Below, one piece after another: positions 11,141 to 21,395 of a DNA stretch of 64,000 nt; positions within the stretch are counted from its first letter, which is position 1, and each line of letters starts with the position of its first letter. The position numbers were made by a program, and so were the translations under genes. Source of the stretch: Halomonas sp. I5-271120 (GTDB lineage: Bacteria; Pseudomonadota; Gammaproteobacteria; Pseudomonadales; Halomonadaceae). Under the pieces are notes generated by a model, which was not told the DNA's origin, did not search any database, and saw only the letters and a list, made by a program, of their open reading frames with translations. The DNA lies in assembly GCF_030553075.1 (NCBI RefSeq), contig NZ_CP130701.1, positions 3,534,001 to 3,598,000 on the forward strand, in the 5' to 3' direction.

Positions 11141-14100
11141 TCATTGCCTGGAGGCCGCCTTGCCGAGGCTGAAGCTATACACCAGGTCAACGGCCTGGGC
11201 GGCGCCAGACACGGCCTCGAGGTATAGATTGCGCCAGAGTGTGTAGCGCAGGGTCAGTTCGGCAATCGGTTCGAATACCCCGACACCATAGCTGACACGC
11301 AGATCGTCGCTGAGTTGCCCGCTGACCACGACCTCGGACTCATTGCCGCTGCCGGCCGTATCGAGGGCCAGGTCGCCAATGCCGAAGACCTCGCCAATCT
11401 GGCCCACGGCACCGCCGGTGCGAGACAGCGACAGCCCGATCAATGCCGAGGTCAGGGCACTGTTGTCGGATTCGGTATCATTGGGTGCGCGCCCCCGCAG
11501 CAGATAGGACAAGGCCCGAGATTCTTCCATGGCGGGCTCGGAGAACACCGACAGGCTGGGCGCCGTTGCCGAACCGGTGACTCGTAGGCCGGCAATCACC
11601 CCGTCCTGGGTCTTGTCTTCGTTGCGAATCGCCTCGAACTGCAACAGCGGCTGATCGGCGGGCCCGCTAAACAGGAGCTGGCCCTGACGGATTCTCAAGT
11701 CCTGGCCGTAGGCGCGGAAGCGGCCGCCTATGAGGCTGACTTCGCCGAACAGCTGAACGGGGCCGCTGCTCTGGCGAACCTGCAGGCGGCCGTCCAGGCC
11801 GGTTTCCAGGCCGTAGGCCTTGAGGTCCATGTCAGGGCCCAGCAGAAGCTCGACCTGGATGCTGGTCGCCATACCCGCCGAGGCCAGTGCGTCGGCGGTA
11901 TTCTCGCCGGTGCCGGCCTGCTCGGCTCGCGTCGCCTCGCGGCGAGCTCGGCGTTCGTCACGGCGGGTGATGATGACCTCGTCAGGGCTAGGACTGGTGG
12001 CCGACGGCGGAATCTGGCCGATCTCCAGGCGCGCCCAGGGCACCTTGACCTGGCCGCGCACGCTTAGCAGCTCAGGCCGCACGTTGATGCTGATATCCGG
12101 GGCGATACGCAGTCGGCCTATATCGGGGATGTCCAGTTGCAATGGCTCTTCCTGACCATTGAGCGACATCGCCAGCTCCCATTTATCAGGACTTGGCCAG
12201 CGTGCGTCACCCTGGATGTCCAAACGCCCCTGGTCGCTGCGGATCACCCCTTCGATCTGCCCGCTGTCGCCACGCAAGCGAACCGCCAATTCACCATCGC
12301 GTACCGCTATCGGAATACCGCTGCCCTTCGCTTGCAGCGAATCGAGCGTCAGGTCGCCGGTCAGTCTGGGCAAGGCCAGGGTGCCGCCCACCGCGATATT
12401 GCCGTTCAGGCTACCCTCAAGGGTTTCCATATCGCCGGCCAGCGGTCGATAAGGTGCGAGCTGCAGGCTCTTGAGCTGCAGACGTCCCTCCAGTGTCCCT
12501 TGCCCTTGGGGGTCATCGATCCGCAGCGTCAGGTTGGCGCTGCCGCCTTGCTCAAGCCCCAGGTTGAGCTCGACATTCGCGGCCGCAGGGGTGGCGTTGG
12601 CGCTAAGCGTCAGCTGGGTCGTAGGCAGCGTGACGGGCTGGCCAAAGGCATCCTGGGCCTCGATGGCCAGGCGGCTGTCGAGGTTGGCATCAAGTGACCA
12701 GCTGCTGCCCTGGTCCTGCCAGGCGACCACTACGTCGGCGTTGTTGTCACCGCTTGCCTTCCAGCCAACGGGCAGATATGGCTCCAGTAACGACATGGGC
12801 AGCTCAGTAAGCTGCAGTGTGGCACGCCCTTGCTGCGCCGATGCATCGATGGGCTGAGTGCTACACAGGCGCCCTCCCTCCTCGCGGCGCAGGCAGAACG
12901 GCGAGAGATTGGCGGCAGCCTTGGCCATGTCGACATCGAAGGTCAGGGCTTCGTCCAGGCGCAGGGTGCCGGCATCAGCATCGACTTCCAGCGGCATCAG
13001 CTGTCCCTGATAGCGATCGCGGTCGGCGTTGAGTCCGCCCTCGAGCGTCAGGCCGGCCCGGGACAGCGGCATGCCTCGCCCGGCCGTTGCCTCGATGGTC
13101 AGCCGATGCGCGGACAGTCGCCCGTCGAGGCCGACCGTCAGACGCGATAACCGCTGCCCACCGGCCTCCAGGCGCTCCGCATCCAGTGTGAGGTCGAGTT
13201 GAGGATCCTCGAGCCCCTGAGTGCGGGCACGCAGCGTCAGGGCGCCGAGGCGGTTTTCGGCAAAGACCAGGCGCTCACCGCTCAGATCCAGCGCCAGAGC
13301 GGGTGTGTCCAGGCTACCGCTAAGCTGGAAGTCGCCCTGCAGGGTGCCGCCAAGATCCGGTGACAGGGCGTTGAGTCCCGGCGCCTGAAGCGAGCCTGAC
13401 AGGTCCATCTGTTCGCCAATCTGGCCCTGGGCGGTTAGGCGGTTCTCGCCCTGGCGAAGATCCAGGCGCTCGATGTTCCAGCGCATGTCGCTGTTGCCGC
13501 TGAGGCTGCCCGACAGAGAGACCGGCAGGTCATTGAGCGTGCCGTCGATGGCAAGCTCCGGAACGCCAAGCCGCCAGCCGTCATTTGCCTGCACGAAGCT
13601 CAGGGTGGCATCGCCGTCCAGGCGGCCGGCCACGGCAGTGGTGTAGGCGCCGGGATCGAGTCCGTCCAAGTTGACGGTAGCATCGAGTGTCAACCCATCG
13701 GCCCAGTTGACGTTACCCCTGCTGATCAGAGCGCCGTCACCGCTCTTCAGTGATAGCGGCAGCCAGGCAAAGTGCTCGGCATCGCCGGTACCGGTCGCTG
13801 CCAGCCGGGTGGGCGCAACCTGTGGACCCGAGGCCTCGGCCGACAGGGCCAGGCGATAGTCGAGCAAACTCCCCTCCAGACGCGCCTTGAGGTCAGTCAA
13901 CCGGTAAGGCTCCACCTTCGTTCCCGCGCCGGTGGGGGTGTCAGCGGCGGGCGTGGCACCGGACAAGGGCCATTGCAGAGCGTCGGACTCGAGCTTGAGC
14001 TCAAACGGCAAGGTGGGGGCCAGGGCGTCGAGGCTGGCATCGAGCTGGGCGGTCGCCGGCCCCTTGGCAGCCAGCGATACCTTCAGAGCGGCCAGGCTGC

Positions 14101-15142
14101 CGTCAAGGCGCAGGTCGAGCCGTTCACCGGCAAGCGCCGGCATGGCGGCCAACTGCTTGACCTGGCCATTGAGACTTGCCTCGAGCGGATAGTCATCGCG
14201 CAGCGTGACCTTGGCCTCGAGGCGGGCATCGGCCTCGGGCATGGCAAGGGTCAGGGGCGATATCTCGATATCGCTGCCCTGCCCTGACAGGCTCATCGCC
14301 AGACGATCAATGCGATAAGTGCTCGGCCCGGTGAGTGCAGCATCCTCGATGATCAGGCTCGGCACCTCTATGGCAAGCGGCAGTGTGATCTCCGGCAAAG
14401 AGAGGCGTTCGCGCTGGGCCAGCGGGACAGCAGGTTCACTGGATGCGGTTGCATCGCTTGTCACCGGTGGCGTTTGTCGGGCTACCTTCCCTGCGCTGTC
14501 GATCGCGCCGGCGCTCAGCGGCGAAGACGCACTGGCCGTTTGTTCAAGGGCCAGGGCCTGCCCCTCGCTGGTGGGCAAAGCCAGTCGCATGCCGGACAGC
14601 GTGGTAGGCGACAGGGTCAGGGTGCCAGCGTCCAACGAAGCGCCAGTCTGGAAATGCGACCACGTCAGGTGCGTGCCGTCGGCAAGACGCACATCGACAT
14701 CGTCGAGGAGGATGTCGCGCAACTCGATCGGGAACGGGACATAGATGCTTGGTGCAGCCCCGCTCTCGGTGGGGGATTGCTCGGGCGCACTCGGTTCGCT
14801 GGCGGCAAGGCGAATTCGCGCCCCTTCTACAGCCAGACGGTCGAGGCACAACTTGCTATCGAGCAGGCAGTCGTCGGCCCAGTCGAGCTCGAGGCGCTCA
14901 ACGTCGATGCTGGCCGGCCCTGCCTCAAGAGAGAGCCCCTCTATTACCAGGTGATCAAGCGGTGCTCCCGAGGCGTCACGATAGGTAAAGAAGCCTCTCG
15001 ACTGCCCCTGCTCAAGCAGCAGTCCGGTGCCCCAGGGAGATAGGGCCAGCCCCATCACGAGTAGGACCAGGCCGATAAGCCAGATAGGCAACCACAGCAG
15101 TAATCGCAACAGCGCCCGGCTCCATGCCTTGAGTATGTTCAT
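11141..15142 (-). CDS. tamB: Translocation and assembly module subunit TamB
   Basis: A 1333-residue AsmA-like envelope protein. One N-terminal signal anchor (residues about 11-34, [21 protein letters not shown]) is followed by a very long region of alternating short beta strands, which forms the periplasm-spanning hydrophobic groove of TamB/YhdP-type proteins. The C-terminal DUF490 domain (about residues 980-1333) ends with a barrel-like strand pattern, [10 protein letters not shown]. TamB works with the outer-membrane protein TamA in insertion of outer-membrane proteins and in phospholipid traffic between membranes. It starts 21 bp after tamA, so the two are co-transcribed. Confidence 0.92.
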   Translation of the reverse strand: MNILKAWSRALLRLLLWLPIWLIGLVLLVMGLALSPWGTGLLLEQGQSRGFFTYRDASGAPLDHLVIEGLSLEAGPASIDVERLELDWADDCLLDSKLCLDRLAVEGARIRLAASEPSAPEQSPTESGAAPSIYVPFPIELRDILLDDVDVRLADGTHLTWSHFQTGASLDAGTLTLSPTTLSGMRLALPTSEGQALALEQTASASSPLSAGAIDSAGKVARQTPPVTSDATASSEPAVPLAQRERLSLPEITLPLAIEVPSLIIEDAALTGPSTYRIDRLAMSLSGQGSDIEISPLTLAMPEADARLEAKVTLRDDYPLEASLNGQVKQLAAMPALAGERLDLRLDGSLAALKVSLAAKGPATAQLDASLDALAPTLPFELKLESDALQWPLSGATPAADTPTGAGTKVEPYRLTDLKARLEGSLLDYRLALSAEASGPQVAPTRLAATGTGDAEHFAWLPLSLKSGDGALISRGNVNWADGLTLDATVNLDGLDPGAYTTAVAGRLDGDATLSFVQANDGWRLGVPELAIDGTLNDLPVSLSGSLSGNSDMRWNIERLDLRQGENRLTAQGQIGEQMDLSGSLQAPGLNALSPDLGGTLQGDFQLSGSLDTPALALDLSGERLVFAENRLGALTLRARTQGLEDPQLDLTLDAERLEAGGQRLSRLTVGLDGRLSAHRLTIEATAGRGMPLSRAGLTLEGGLNADRDRYQGQLMPLEVDADAGTLRLDEALTFDVDMAKAAANLSPFCLRREEGGRLCSTQPIDASAQQGRATLQLTELPMSLLEPYLPVGWKASGDNNADVVVAWQDQGSSWSLDANLDSRLAIEAQDAFGQPVTLPTTQLTLSANATPAAANVELNLGLEQGGSANLTLRIDDPQGQGTLEGRLQLKSLQLAPYRPLAGDMETLEGSLNGNIAVGGTLALPRLTGDLTLDSLQAKGSGIPIAVRDGELAVRLRGDSGQIEGVIRSDQGRLDIQGDARWPSPDKWELAMSLNGQEEPLQLDIPDIGRLRIAPDISINVRPELLSVRGQVKVPWARLEIGQIPPSATSPSPDEVIITRRDERRARREATRAEQAGTGENTADALASAGMATSIQVELLLGPDMDLKAYGLETGLDGRLQVRQSSGPVQLFGEVSLIGGRFRAYGQDLRIRQGQLLFSGPADQPLLQFEAIRNEDKTQDGVIAGLRVTGSATAPSLSVFSEPAMEESRALSYLLRGRAPNDTESDNSALTSALIGLSLSRTGGAVGQIGEVFGIGDLALDTAGSGNESEVVVSGQLSDDLRVSYGVGVFEPIAELTLRYTLWRNLYLEAVSGAAQAVDLVYSFSLGKAASRQ

Positions 15143-15163
15143 TCCGGTCTTGTCCCTTCCGGT

Positions 15164-17035
15164 TTAGAGCTCCGGGCCAATGGAGAAGTGAATGCGATAG
15201 GCGTTGTCAGGGTCATCCAGGGGATGCGCTACATCGAAACGAATCGGGCCCACCGGGGAAATCCAGCGCACGCCGAGGCCGGCCCCTGTCTTCAGTTCAG
15301 GGGCGCCCCAGGCGCTGAAAGCGTTACCGGTATCGACAAAGGCCGCGCCCCACCAGTCGCCCGTGACCCGGCGCTGGGCCTCCAGGCTGGCGGTAAACAG
15401 CTGCTGGCCGCCGGTGAGTTCGCCATCCGCGTTTTCAGGCGACAGGCTTTCATAGCCGTAGCCACGTACGCTGCTATCACCACCCGCGAAGAAACGCAGC
15501 GACGGGGGAATCTTGTCGAAGTCATTGGATTCGATGACCCCCATGCCCACACGGCCCACGAAGCGATTGTCGTCGCCGAGCATGCGAATCCACTGGGTAT
15601 CGAGAGTGGCCCGCAGGAAGGTGGCGTCTGACCCCCAGGTGGTGTCTGAGTAGGACAGCGACAGGCGCTGGCGATCCCCCCAGGTCGGGAAGATGGGGTT
15701 GCGGCTGCGGGTGCGTGACCAGCTGATGCCCGGGTAATACAGCAGCACCTGGTCGTCTTCACTGGCCTGTGTGAAGTCCTCGTAGGTGGTGCGCACGAAC
15801 ACATCCTGGGTCCAGCCGTCGTCGAACTTCCAGCGCCGAGACACTTCCGTCGAGATCTCCAGGCTCTGGGTGTCCTCGTTGTCGACCTGCTGAAACCCGT
15901 AGTCGATACGATAGCTGTCGCGCAGTGGGTTCTCGAGCGGGATCAGGTATTCACCGGAGAATTCCTGTTCGGGTGCCGAGAGGAAAAGCTCATTGGTCAG
16001 GCTGTGGCCTGCGCTGTTCAACCAGGGTTGCGTCCAGGACAGCCGGGTGCGGGGCCCCACGTCGGTGGCATAGCCGACACCCACCTCGAAGCGATGCCGA
16101 TCGGCAGGCACCACGGTGACATCGACCGGCACTTCATGGCGCTGGTCCGGGTTAAGGCGGCCGGCAGCGATCAGCGCGGGTTGGTTGATGCGCCTGGCCT
16201 CGGCCGACTCGGTTGCGGCGACAGCACCTTCGAGACCGGCCTCCTGCCACCAGGGCGAGAGAGACCGCCCCGAGGGCGGCTCCAGTGCCAGATCAGAAGC
16301 GGTATCCAGCCGAGGGCGCACGCTAATCGAGGAAAACCAGTTGCTCTGCGACAAGCGCTGGTTGTACTGAGCCAATTGGCCTGCCAGGTACGGGTCGCCA
16401 GACGCGAAGGGCAGCATCCTGCGCATGCGGTCTTCATCGATCTGACTGCCCTTGATGACGATGTCACCAAAGCGGTAGCGAGGGCCGCTATCAAGCGTCA
16501 GGTAAATTCGCGCACTCTGCTCCCAGGGGCGCACCTCCATGCGTCGATCCGGAAAATCCGCATCGAAGTAGCCCCTCTGCAGAGACAGTGACGACAGCTT
16601 GCTGCGCAGGCTGTCATAGGGGGCATGCAGCAGCGGTTCGCCAACGGCCAGCCCGGGGTTCGCCAGGACGCTATCGAACGCTTCGTCCTGCTCGGCATCA
16701 CCGGTCACGGCCAGTTCCAGCACGGTAATCTTGACCCGTTCACCCGGCGTGATGGAAAGCTCGGCTCCATCGATGGGATCGCCCGTGAAGCGGATCTCGA
16801 CACTGGGCTCGTAGTAGCCATACACACGCATGGCTTCAAGCGTCTGATTGCGCACCTTGGCCATCAGACGCTCTTCGCGGTACTGGGAAGGCTCGATCGC
16901 GTCGAGATAGAGCACCACATTATCCGCAGCCGGGCCGTCGAGTCCGTCAATCTCCACATCCAGCGCCTGCGCAATAGGTGCAGCTGTGAGGCCAAGGCTC
17001 AAGATGCATAGTCGCCATCCAGGGCTCCAGCGCAT
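15164..17035 (-). CDS. tamA: Outer-membrane assembly protein TamA (Omp85 superfamily)
   Basis: A 623-residue Omp85 protein: signal peptide ending near PIAQA-LD, POTRA domains over about residues 25-270, and a 16-strand barrel with the Omp85 lid motif in FAGGDSSVRGYGYESL (about residues 522-537). The protein ends in a short barrel strand, IHFSIGPEL. The ATG at 17035 follows GGAGAG and starts one base after the stop of the upstream gene, which favours it over an in-frame upstream start at 17068 that would overlap that gene. It forms the TAM complex with TamB. Confidence 0.92.
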   Translation of the reverse strand: MRWSPGWRLCILSLGLTAAPIAQALDVEIDGLDGPAADNVVLYLDAIEPSQYREERLMAKVRNQTLEAMRVYGYYEPSVEIRFTGDPIDGAELSITPGERVKITVLELAVTGDAEQDEAFDSVLANPGLAVGEPLLHAPYDSLRSKLSSLSLQRGYFDADFPDRRMEVRPWEQSARIYLTLDSGPRYRFGDIVIKGSQIDEDRMRRMLPFASGDPYLAGQLAQYNQRLSQSNWFSSISVRPRLDTASDLALEPPSGRSLSPWWQEAGLEGAVAATESAEARRINQPALIAAGRLNPDQRHEVPVDVTVVPADRHRFEVGVGYATDVGPRTRLSWTQPWLNSAGHSLTNELFLSAPEQEFSGEYLIPLENPLRDSYRIDYGFQQVDNEDTQSLEISTEVSRRWKFDDGWTQDVFVRTTYEDFTQASEDDQVLLYYPGISWSRTRSRNPIFPTWGDRQRLSLSYSDTTWGSDATFLRATLDTQWIRMLGDDNRFVGRVGMGVIESNDFDKIPPSLRFFAGGDSSVRGYGYESLSPENADGELTGGQQLFTASLEAQRRVTGDWWGAAFVDTGNAFSAWGAPELKTGAGLGVRWISPVGPIRFDVAHPLDDPDNAYRIHFSIGPEL

Positions 17036-17036
17036 C

Positions 17037-17885
17037 TTAGCGACTCTCCAGCGATTCCAGCTGGGCACTGATGGCCAGCTGCGACTGTCGCAGTTCGGTC
17101 AGTTGGGCACGATGCTCATCGAGACGCTTCAACAAGGCCTCTCTTGACGTGGCGGCCTCGTCTCGGCCAGTTGCCAGCTCATCGACCCGCGCAGCCAGAG
17201 CGTCCTGGTCGGTCTCGAGCGAGCGGGTCGAGCTCATCAGCGAAGCGGAAACCACTTCTTGGGCAGACTGGCGCTGTTCGGTTTGCGAAAGCTTTGCTGC
17301 GACCTCGTCCAGGCGATCATTAAGCGCCGTCGTGTCGCTCTTGATCACGTCCAGGCGTGCCGCCAAGGCCGCCCGGGCGTCATCGCCGTTGCTCTCGAGG
17401 GCGTCCAGCGAGGTGCGGGTGGCGTCAAGCACGGCCTGCAGATTGTCCTGGCGGTCGGCTTGAGCGTTGAGCCGCGCGACAAGCGCGTCACTATCATCGT
17501 TGCCGGAGAGCGTGTCGCGGAAGTCCGCCAGTTGGGTTTCCTGTTCGTTGAGACGCTGCACCAACTGGCCCTGCTCCTCGCCGAGGACATCCAGGGCATT
17601 TTCGAAGCGCTCGAGGTTGCCACCTCGGTTGGCATCGAAACCATCGAAGCGGGCGTGAACGTTGGATAGCTGACCCTGCAACTGGCGGAGATCCGCCTTG
17701 AGGTTGAGACGCTCCTGCCACGCCAGGTAGCCAAATCCGCCCAGGGCCCCCGCCAGCAGCAGAATCAGGCACCAGAGTGGCCATAGCCTTGGCGCTGGCG
17801 GCGCGTAGCGAGCCTGGCCGCCTAGGCTGGCATTCACATCCGGGACGATGTGGGTCAGGCGCTCTTCCTCAGGGCGCTCGGCCAT
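17037..17885 (-). CDS. Single-pass membrane protein with long coiled coil, function unknown
   Basis: A 282-residue protein with a short cytosolic N-terminus, one membrane helix (about residues 38-58, LWCLILLLAGALGGFGYLAW) and then about 220 residues of heptad-rich, Gln/Leu/Asp-rich sequence that should be a periplasmic coiled coil. No catalytic motif is visible. AAGGAG precedes the ATG. It ends one base before the tamA start, so it is the first gene of a three-gene unit with tamA and tamB. That suggests, but does not prove, a role in the TAM system or the envelope. I do not recognise a named family. Confidence 0.8.
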   Translation of the reverse strand: MAERPEEERLTHIVPDVNASLGGQARYAPPAPRLWPLWCLILLLAGALGGFGYLAWQERLNLKADLRQLQGQLSNVHARFDGFDANRGGNLERFENALDVLGEEQGQLVQRLNEQETQLADFRDTLSGNDDSDALVARLNAQADRQDNLQAVLDATRTSLDALESNGDDARAALAARLDVIKSDTTALNDRLDEVAAKLSQTEQRQSAQEVVSASLMSSTRSLETDQDALAARVDELATGRDEAATSREALLKRLDEHRAQLTELRQSQLAISAQLESLESR

Positions 17886-18197
17886 AGGTGACTCCTTGCC
17901 AGGTAGAAAATGTAAGAAGATAGTAAGACCGGAGTGGCCACAATTGAGGCATAAACCTCGATCATTGGCGAGCATACCCCAGAGTGCTATGATGAGGCGA
18001 TACTACATAGGCGCAGATGCTTGGTATCGTAAGGTTTTTTGGCCTTTAAAGCATCTTCTTGGCATGCCTTTGGCATCTCATTAAAGGTTCGGGATCCGCC
18101 CTGACAAATTGGACTCCCGCCCCTTGAATTATGTTCTTGAGGGCTCCAGAACTTGAGTGGATGCACCTTCCCTTGACCGACGAGGAGTAAGTAAATC
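17886..18197. other. Gap between the tamA operon and sodB
   Basis: About 310 bp between divergent genes, so it must hold promoters in both directions. I see an AT-richer stretch around 18030-18085, with TTGGCA and TAAAGG at near-promoter spacing, but nothing firm enough to call. No small coding frame with a good ribosome site was found. Confidence 0.5.
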
Positions 18198-18776
18198 ATG
18201 GCATTCGAACTACCCGCCCTGCCGTACGAAATGAACGCGCTTGAACCGCACATTTCTGCCGAGACGCTCGAATATCACTATGGCAAGCATCATCAGACCT
18301 ATGTGACCAAGCTCAACCAGATGACCGACGGCACCGACGATGCTAACAAGTCACTGGAAGAGATCATCAAGTCTGCCTCCGGCGGCCTGTTCAACCAGGC
18401 AGCGCAGGTCTGGAACCACACCTTCTACTGGCACTGCCTGTCCCCGAACGGTGGCGGTGCGCCGACCGGTGCGCTGGCCGATGCCATCAACGCCAAGTTC
18501 GGCTCCTTCGAGGAATTCAAGGAAGCCTTCAACGCCAAGGCTGCTGGTAACTTCGGTTCCGGCTGGACCTGGCTGATCAAGACCGATGACGGCGGCGTGG
18601 ATATCGTCAATACCGACGATGCAGACACCCCGGTCGCTCACGGCCAAACCCCGCTGCTGACCATCGATGTGTGGGAACACGCCTACTACATCGACTATCG
18701 CAATGCGCGTCCGAAATATCTCGAAAACGTGTGGAAGATCCTTAACTGGGATTTCGTCGCGCAGAACTTCGCGTAA
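18198..18776 (+). CDS. sodB: Superoxide dismutase, iron type
   Basis: A 192-residue cytosolic dismutase that converts superoxide to hydrogen peroxide and oxygen. Metal ligands are the His in YHYGKHH (about residue 27), the His in WNHTFYW (about 74) and the Asp and His in DVWEHAYY (about 157 and 161). The start [20 protein letters not shown] and the [14 protein letters not shown] block are typical of bacterial Fe-SOD. GAGGAG lies upstream of the ATG. It is a single gene closed by a strong terminator. Confidence 0.95.
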   Translation: MAFELPALPYEMNALEPHISAETLEYHYGKHHQTYVTKLNQMTDGTDDANKSLEEIIKSASGGLFNQAAQVWNHTFYWHCLSPNGGGAPTGALADAINAKFGSFEEFKEAFNAKAAGNFGSGWTWLIKTDDGGVDIVNTDDADTPVAHGQTPLLTIDVWEHAYYIDYRNARPKYLENVWKILNWDFVAQNFA

Positions 18777-18820
18777 CTCGCGTTTCGGACAAGCACATCT
18801 TCCGAGATGTGCCCCGCGTC

Positions 18821-18850
18821 AAAACCCTCGCCATCGGCGAGGGTTTTTTT
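18821..18850 (+). terminator. Rho-independent terminator of sodB
   Basis: AAAACCCTCGCC, ATC loop, GGCGAGGGTTTTTTT: a stem of eight GC-rich pairs extended by A-T pairs and a seven-T run. A second small hairpin (GCACATCT/AGATGTGC) lies just before it. Confidence 0.9.
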
Positions 18851-18889
18851 GGTTCTTAGCAGCGATTCATGCAGATAACGGACGGGCTC

Positions 18890-19069
18890 ATGAGCGACAT
18901 GATGAAAGCGGTAGTGACTACCGGTACCGGCTAATATGACAAGCTTGAGTATCGAGAGGTTCCCATTCCGACGACCGGTCCGGGCAAAGTATTGATCAAG
19001 GTGCTGACGGCAGGCACCAACAATACCGACATCAACACCCGCCTGGGCTGGAGCAGGATTGAGGCTTAA
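18890..19069 (+). pseudogene. Remnant of a zinc-type alcohol dehydrogenase N-terminus
   Basis: Read from the ATG at 18890, the frame gives MSDMMKAVVTTGTG, an in-frame TAA at 18932-18934, then YDKLEYREVPIPTTGPGKVLIK and AGTNNTDINTRLGW before a second stop at 19067-19069. This is the N-terminal GroES-like part of zinc-dependent alcohol or quinone dehydrogenases (MKAVV...G...L.....P.P..G.VL.KV...G.N.TD). About 60 codons remain of roughly 340 in the intact family; the rest, with the zinc and NAD sites, is gone. It lies 40 bp after the sodB terminator. Confidence 0.75.
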
Positions 19070-19110
19070 AGTGCCCGCTCCCGATTGGAACCAGTGCCAG
19101 CAGCCGGCAA

Positions 19111-20409
19111 TCAGGGATTGGCACGCCGCCCGATGCCCCGATAGACCAAGCCGCGACCTGCCACGAAGTCAGGATCGAAGATATTGCGTCCGTCGAGGAT
19201 CAAACGTTCGCCCAAGAGGCTGCCGAGCAGGCGCCAGTCCGGGTTCCAGTAGCATTTCCACTCGGTAACCAGCATCAGCGCGTCGGCCCCCTGGCAGGCC
19301 GCATAAGGGTCACCTTCACACAGCGTGAGCAGCGGATGCTCGCCGACACGGTCTCGCAGAGCATGAAGAGCGGCCGGGTCGTGTAAGCGTACCTTGACGC
19401 CCTGGGCCCACAGCGCCTCGAGCAAGGGCAACACCGGTGCATGGTCGATGCGTGCCGTGCCTGGCTTGAAGGCTGCCCCCCAGATGGCCACGGTGCGACC
19501 CTCAAGTTGGCCCTGGAAGTAGGCCCACAGTTTGCGGAAGAGGGTCTCCTTCTTGTGCTCGTTGATATCGAGCACCTGGCTTAGCAGCGCGGAGCCCCGG
19601 CCGCTGGCCGACTGCACGTCTGCCAGACGCATCAGGTCCCGTGAGAAGTTTGGGCCACCGAAGCCGCAGCCCGGATAGAGATACTCATAGCCGATGCGGG
19701 TATCCGCGCCCATACCCTGACGGACATGCTCGACATCGACCCCCAGGGTGTCGGCCAGACCGGCAATATCGTTCATGTAGCTGATGCGGGTGGCCAGCAT
19801 GCCGTTGATGGCTAGTTTGGTCAGCTCGGCGGCACGTCGCGGCATGCACTGGAAGACTTCGCTGCGGCGGTTGAAGGCCCGCAGCAGTTCACGCACCTGA
19901 TCCGTGGCGCGCGTATCCTCGCTGCCCAGCAGCCAGCGCACCGGGCGGGTAAAGACCTGCCAGGCACGTCCCTCCTCGAGCATGTCCGGCAACGCCACGG
20001 CGACCTGGCCGGCATGGCCCATCAGCGCTTCGAGCCGTTCGGTCTCGCCGACCGGGAAAGTCGAGTTGTTGATCACGACAAGCGGCGCCGACTGGCGGGC
20101 GGCGAGCTGCTCGACGGCTGCCTGCGCCGCATAGCGCTGATCCGGGGCCAGGGCCAGCCAAAGTATATCGATCTCGGTGAGCTCAGCTGCCGACTCGGCC
20201 TTGGTGTCGCCGATCGTGAGGGCCCCGTCGCGACAGGCCGCCTCCAACTGGGCGATCAGCTCCGGCTCACGAGTCAGCCAATCGGCCTGTTCCAGCTCGA
20301 CCCAGGGCTGGCCGGCGTGAGGTTGCCAGGTGACGCGATGACCCACGCTTGCCAATGCCGCCGCAGCCGTCGCGGCGGCAAGTTCACTTCCCTGTACGAC
20401 AACGCGCAT
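19111..20409 (-). CDS. Divergent UDP-glucose dehydrogenase homologue, catalytic Cys missing
   Basis: A 432-residue protein with the full three-part layout of UDP-glucose/GDP-mannose dehydrogenases: N-terminal NAD domain, central helical domain (AELTKLAINGMLATRISYMNDIA with Lys198 and Asn202) and C-terminal sugar-binding domain (WGAAFKPGTARIDHAP). Key residues differ. The family segment GFGGSCxPKD reads GFGGPNFSRD, so the nucleophile Cys is Asn254 and the Asp is kept. The Rossmann glycine loop GxGxxG reads GSELAA at residues 7-12. PEFLREG reads PDMLEEG. It probably cannot carry out the normal two-step oxidation. It starts three bases after galU, with its ribosome site inside the galU end, so the pair is co-expressed. 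It could be a regulatory or altered-function paralogue. Confidence 0.82.
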   Translation of the reverse strand: MRVVVQGSELAAATAAAALASVGHRVTWQPHAGQPWVELEQADWLTREPELIAQLEAACRDGALTIGDTKAESAAELTEIDILWLALAPDQRYAAQAAVEQLAARQSAPLVVINNSTFPVGETERLEALMGHAGQVAVALPDMLEEGRAWQVFTRPVRWLLGSEDTRATDQVRELLRAFNRRSEVFQCMPRRAAELTKLAINGMLATRISYMNDIAGLADTLGVDVEHVRQGMGADTRIGYEYLYPGCGFGGPNFSRDLMRLADVQSASGRGSALLSQVLDINEHKKETLFRKLWAYFQGQLEGRTVAIWGAAFKPGTARIDHAPVLPLLEALWAQGVKVRLHDPAALHALRDRVGEHPLLTLCEGDPYAACQGADALMLVTEWKCYWNPDWRLLGSLLGERLILDGRNIFDPDFVAGRGLVYRGIGRRANP

Positions 20410-20412
20410 GGC

Positions 20413-21303
20413 TTATTCCTCGGCGACGTAGCGTTGCATCAGTTCCTGGAAACCGGCGCCGAACTTGGGATGACGCTTGGCAAAGGCCAGGATGGCCTCG
20501 AGATAGCCAAGCTGATGACCGCAGTCGTAGGTGGCTCCCTGCATGCGGAACGCCTGAACGCCCTCACGTGCAATCAGGGTATCGATGGCATCCGTCAGTT
20601 GGATTTCGCCACCGGCGCCGGGCTTGGTCTCGGCCAGCAGCGCGAAGATGGAGCCCGGCAGCAGATAGCGGCCGATCACGGCAAGGCTCGACGGCGCATC
20701 TTCAACGGCGGGCTTTTCGACCACGCTTGCCATCGGCGCGGAATGACCAGCCTCCGGGGTATCGCCTTCGAGGGCCACGATGCCGTACTTGTAGGTCAGC
20801 TCCTTGGGCACGTTCTCGACCATGATCTGTGACTGGCCGCTATGCTCGAAACCCTGGATCATGCCGGCCAGATCGTTCTGATCAAGGCCCTGGCTGTCGA
20901 CCAGCACATCGGGCAGCAAGACGGCAAAGGGCTCGTCATCGCCGATCACCGGACGAGCGCAGAGCACCGCGTGGCCTAGACCCAGCGGCTCGGGCTGGCG
21001 CACGCTGATGATCTTGACGTCATCGGGGATGATGTGACGCAGCTCATCGAGCAACTCGAGCTTGCCCTTGGCCTCAAGGGTCGTCTCCAGCTCGAAATGC
21101 TTGTCGAAATGGTTCTCGATGGCGCCCTTGCTCGAGTGGGTCACCAGCACAATTTCCTTGATGCCAGCGGCCACAGCCTCTTCGACCACGTACTGAATCA
21201 CCGGTTTGTCGACGATGGTGATCATTTCCTTGGGAATGGCTTTGGAGGCCGGCAAGCAGCGAGTACCTAGACCAGCGACGGGCAACACAGCCTTGCGAAT
21301 CAT
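20413..21303 (-). CDS. galU: UTP--glucose-1-phosphate uridylyltransferase
   Basis: A 296-residue cytosolic enzyme making UDP-glucose from UTP and glucose 1-phosphate. It begins RKAVLPVAGLGTRCLPASKAIPKEM, the nucleotidyltransferase loop and metal-site Lys of GalU, and carries VDKPVIQYVVEEAVAAG and VGGEIQLTDAI-type motifs (GAGGEIQLTDAID). AAGGAC precedes the ATG at 21303; an upstream in-frame start at 21324 lacks support. UDP-glucose feeds surface polysaccharides. Downstream in the same operon is the divergent dehydrogenase homologue. Confidence 0.93.
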   Translation of the reverse strand: MIRKAVLPVAGLGTRCLPASKAIPKEMITIVDKPVIQYVVEEAVAAGIKEIVLVTHSSKGAIENHFDKHFELETTLEAKGKLELLDELRHIIPDDVKIISVRQPEPLGLGHAVLCARPVIGDDEPFAVLLPDVLVDSQGLDQNDLAGMIQGFEHSGQSQIMVENVPKELTYKYGIVALEGDTPEAGHSAPMASVVEKPAVEDAPSSLAVIGRYLLPGSIFALLAETKPGAGGEIQLTDAIDTLIAREGVQAFRMQGATYDCGHQLGYLEAILAFAKRHPKFGAGFQELMQRYVAEE

Positions 21304-21395
21304 GGCAGTCCTTTTAGATATCAACTTTAAATATTAGCTTTTGCTGTAACCATCTGTTCGATGAGCGAATCCCTGCATTATGGCATAGCCAACTG

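Noticed and set aside
18932..18934. In-frame TAA in the alcohol dehydrogenase fragment as a recoding site
   Set aside because: TAA is not used for selenocysteine, and the frame is truncated soon after anyway, so simple decay explains it.
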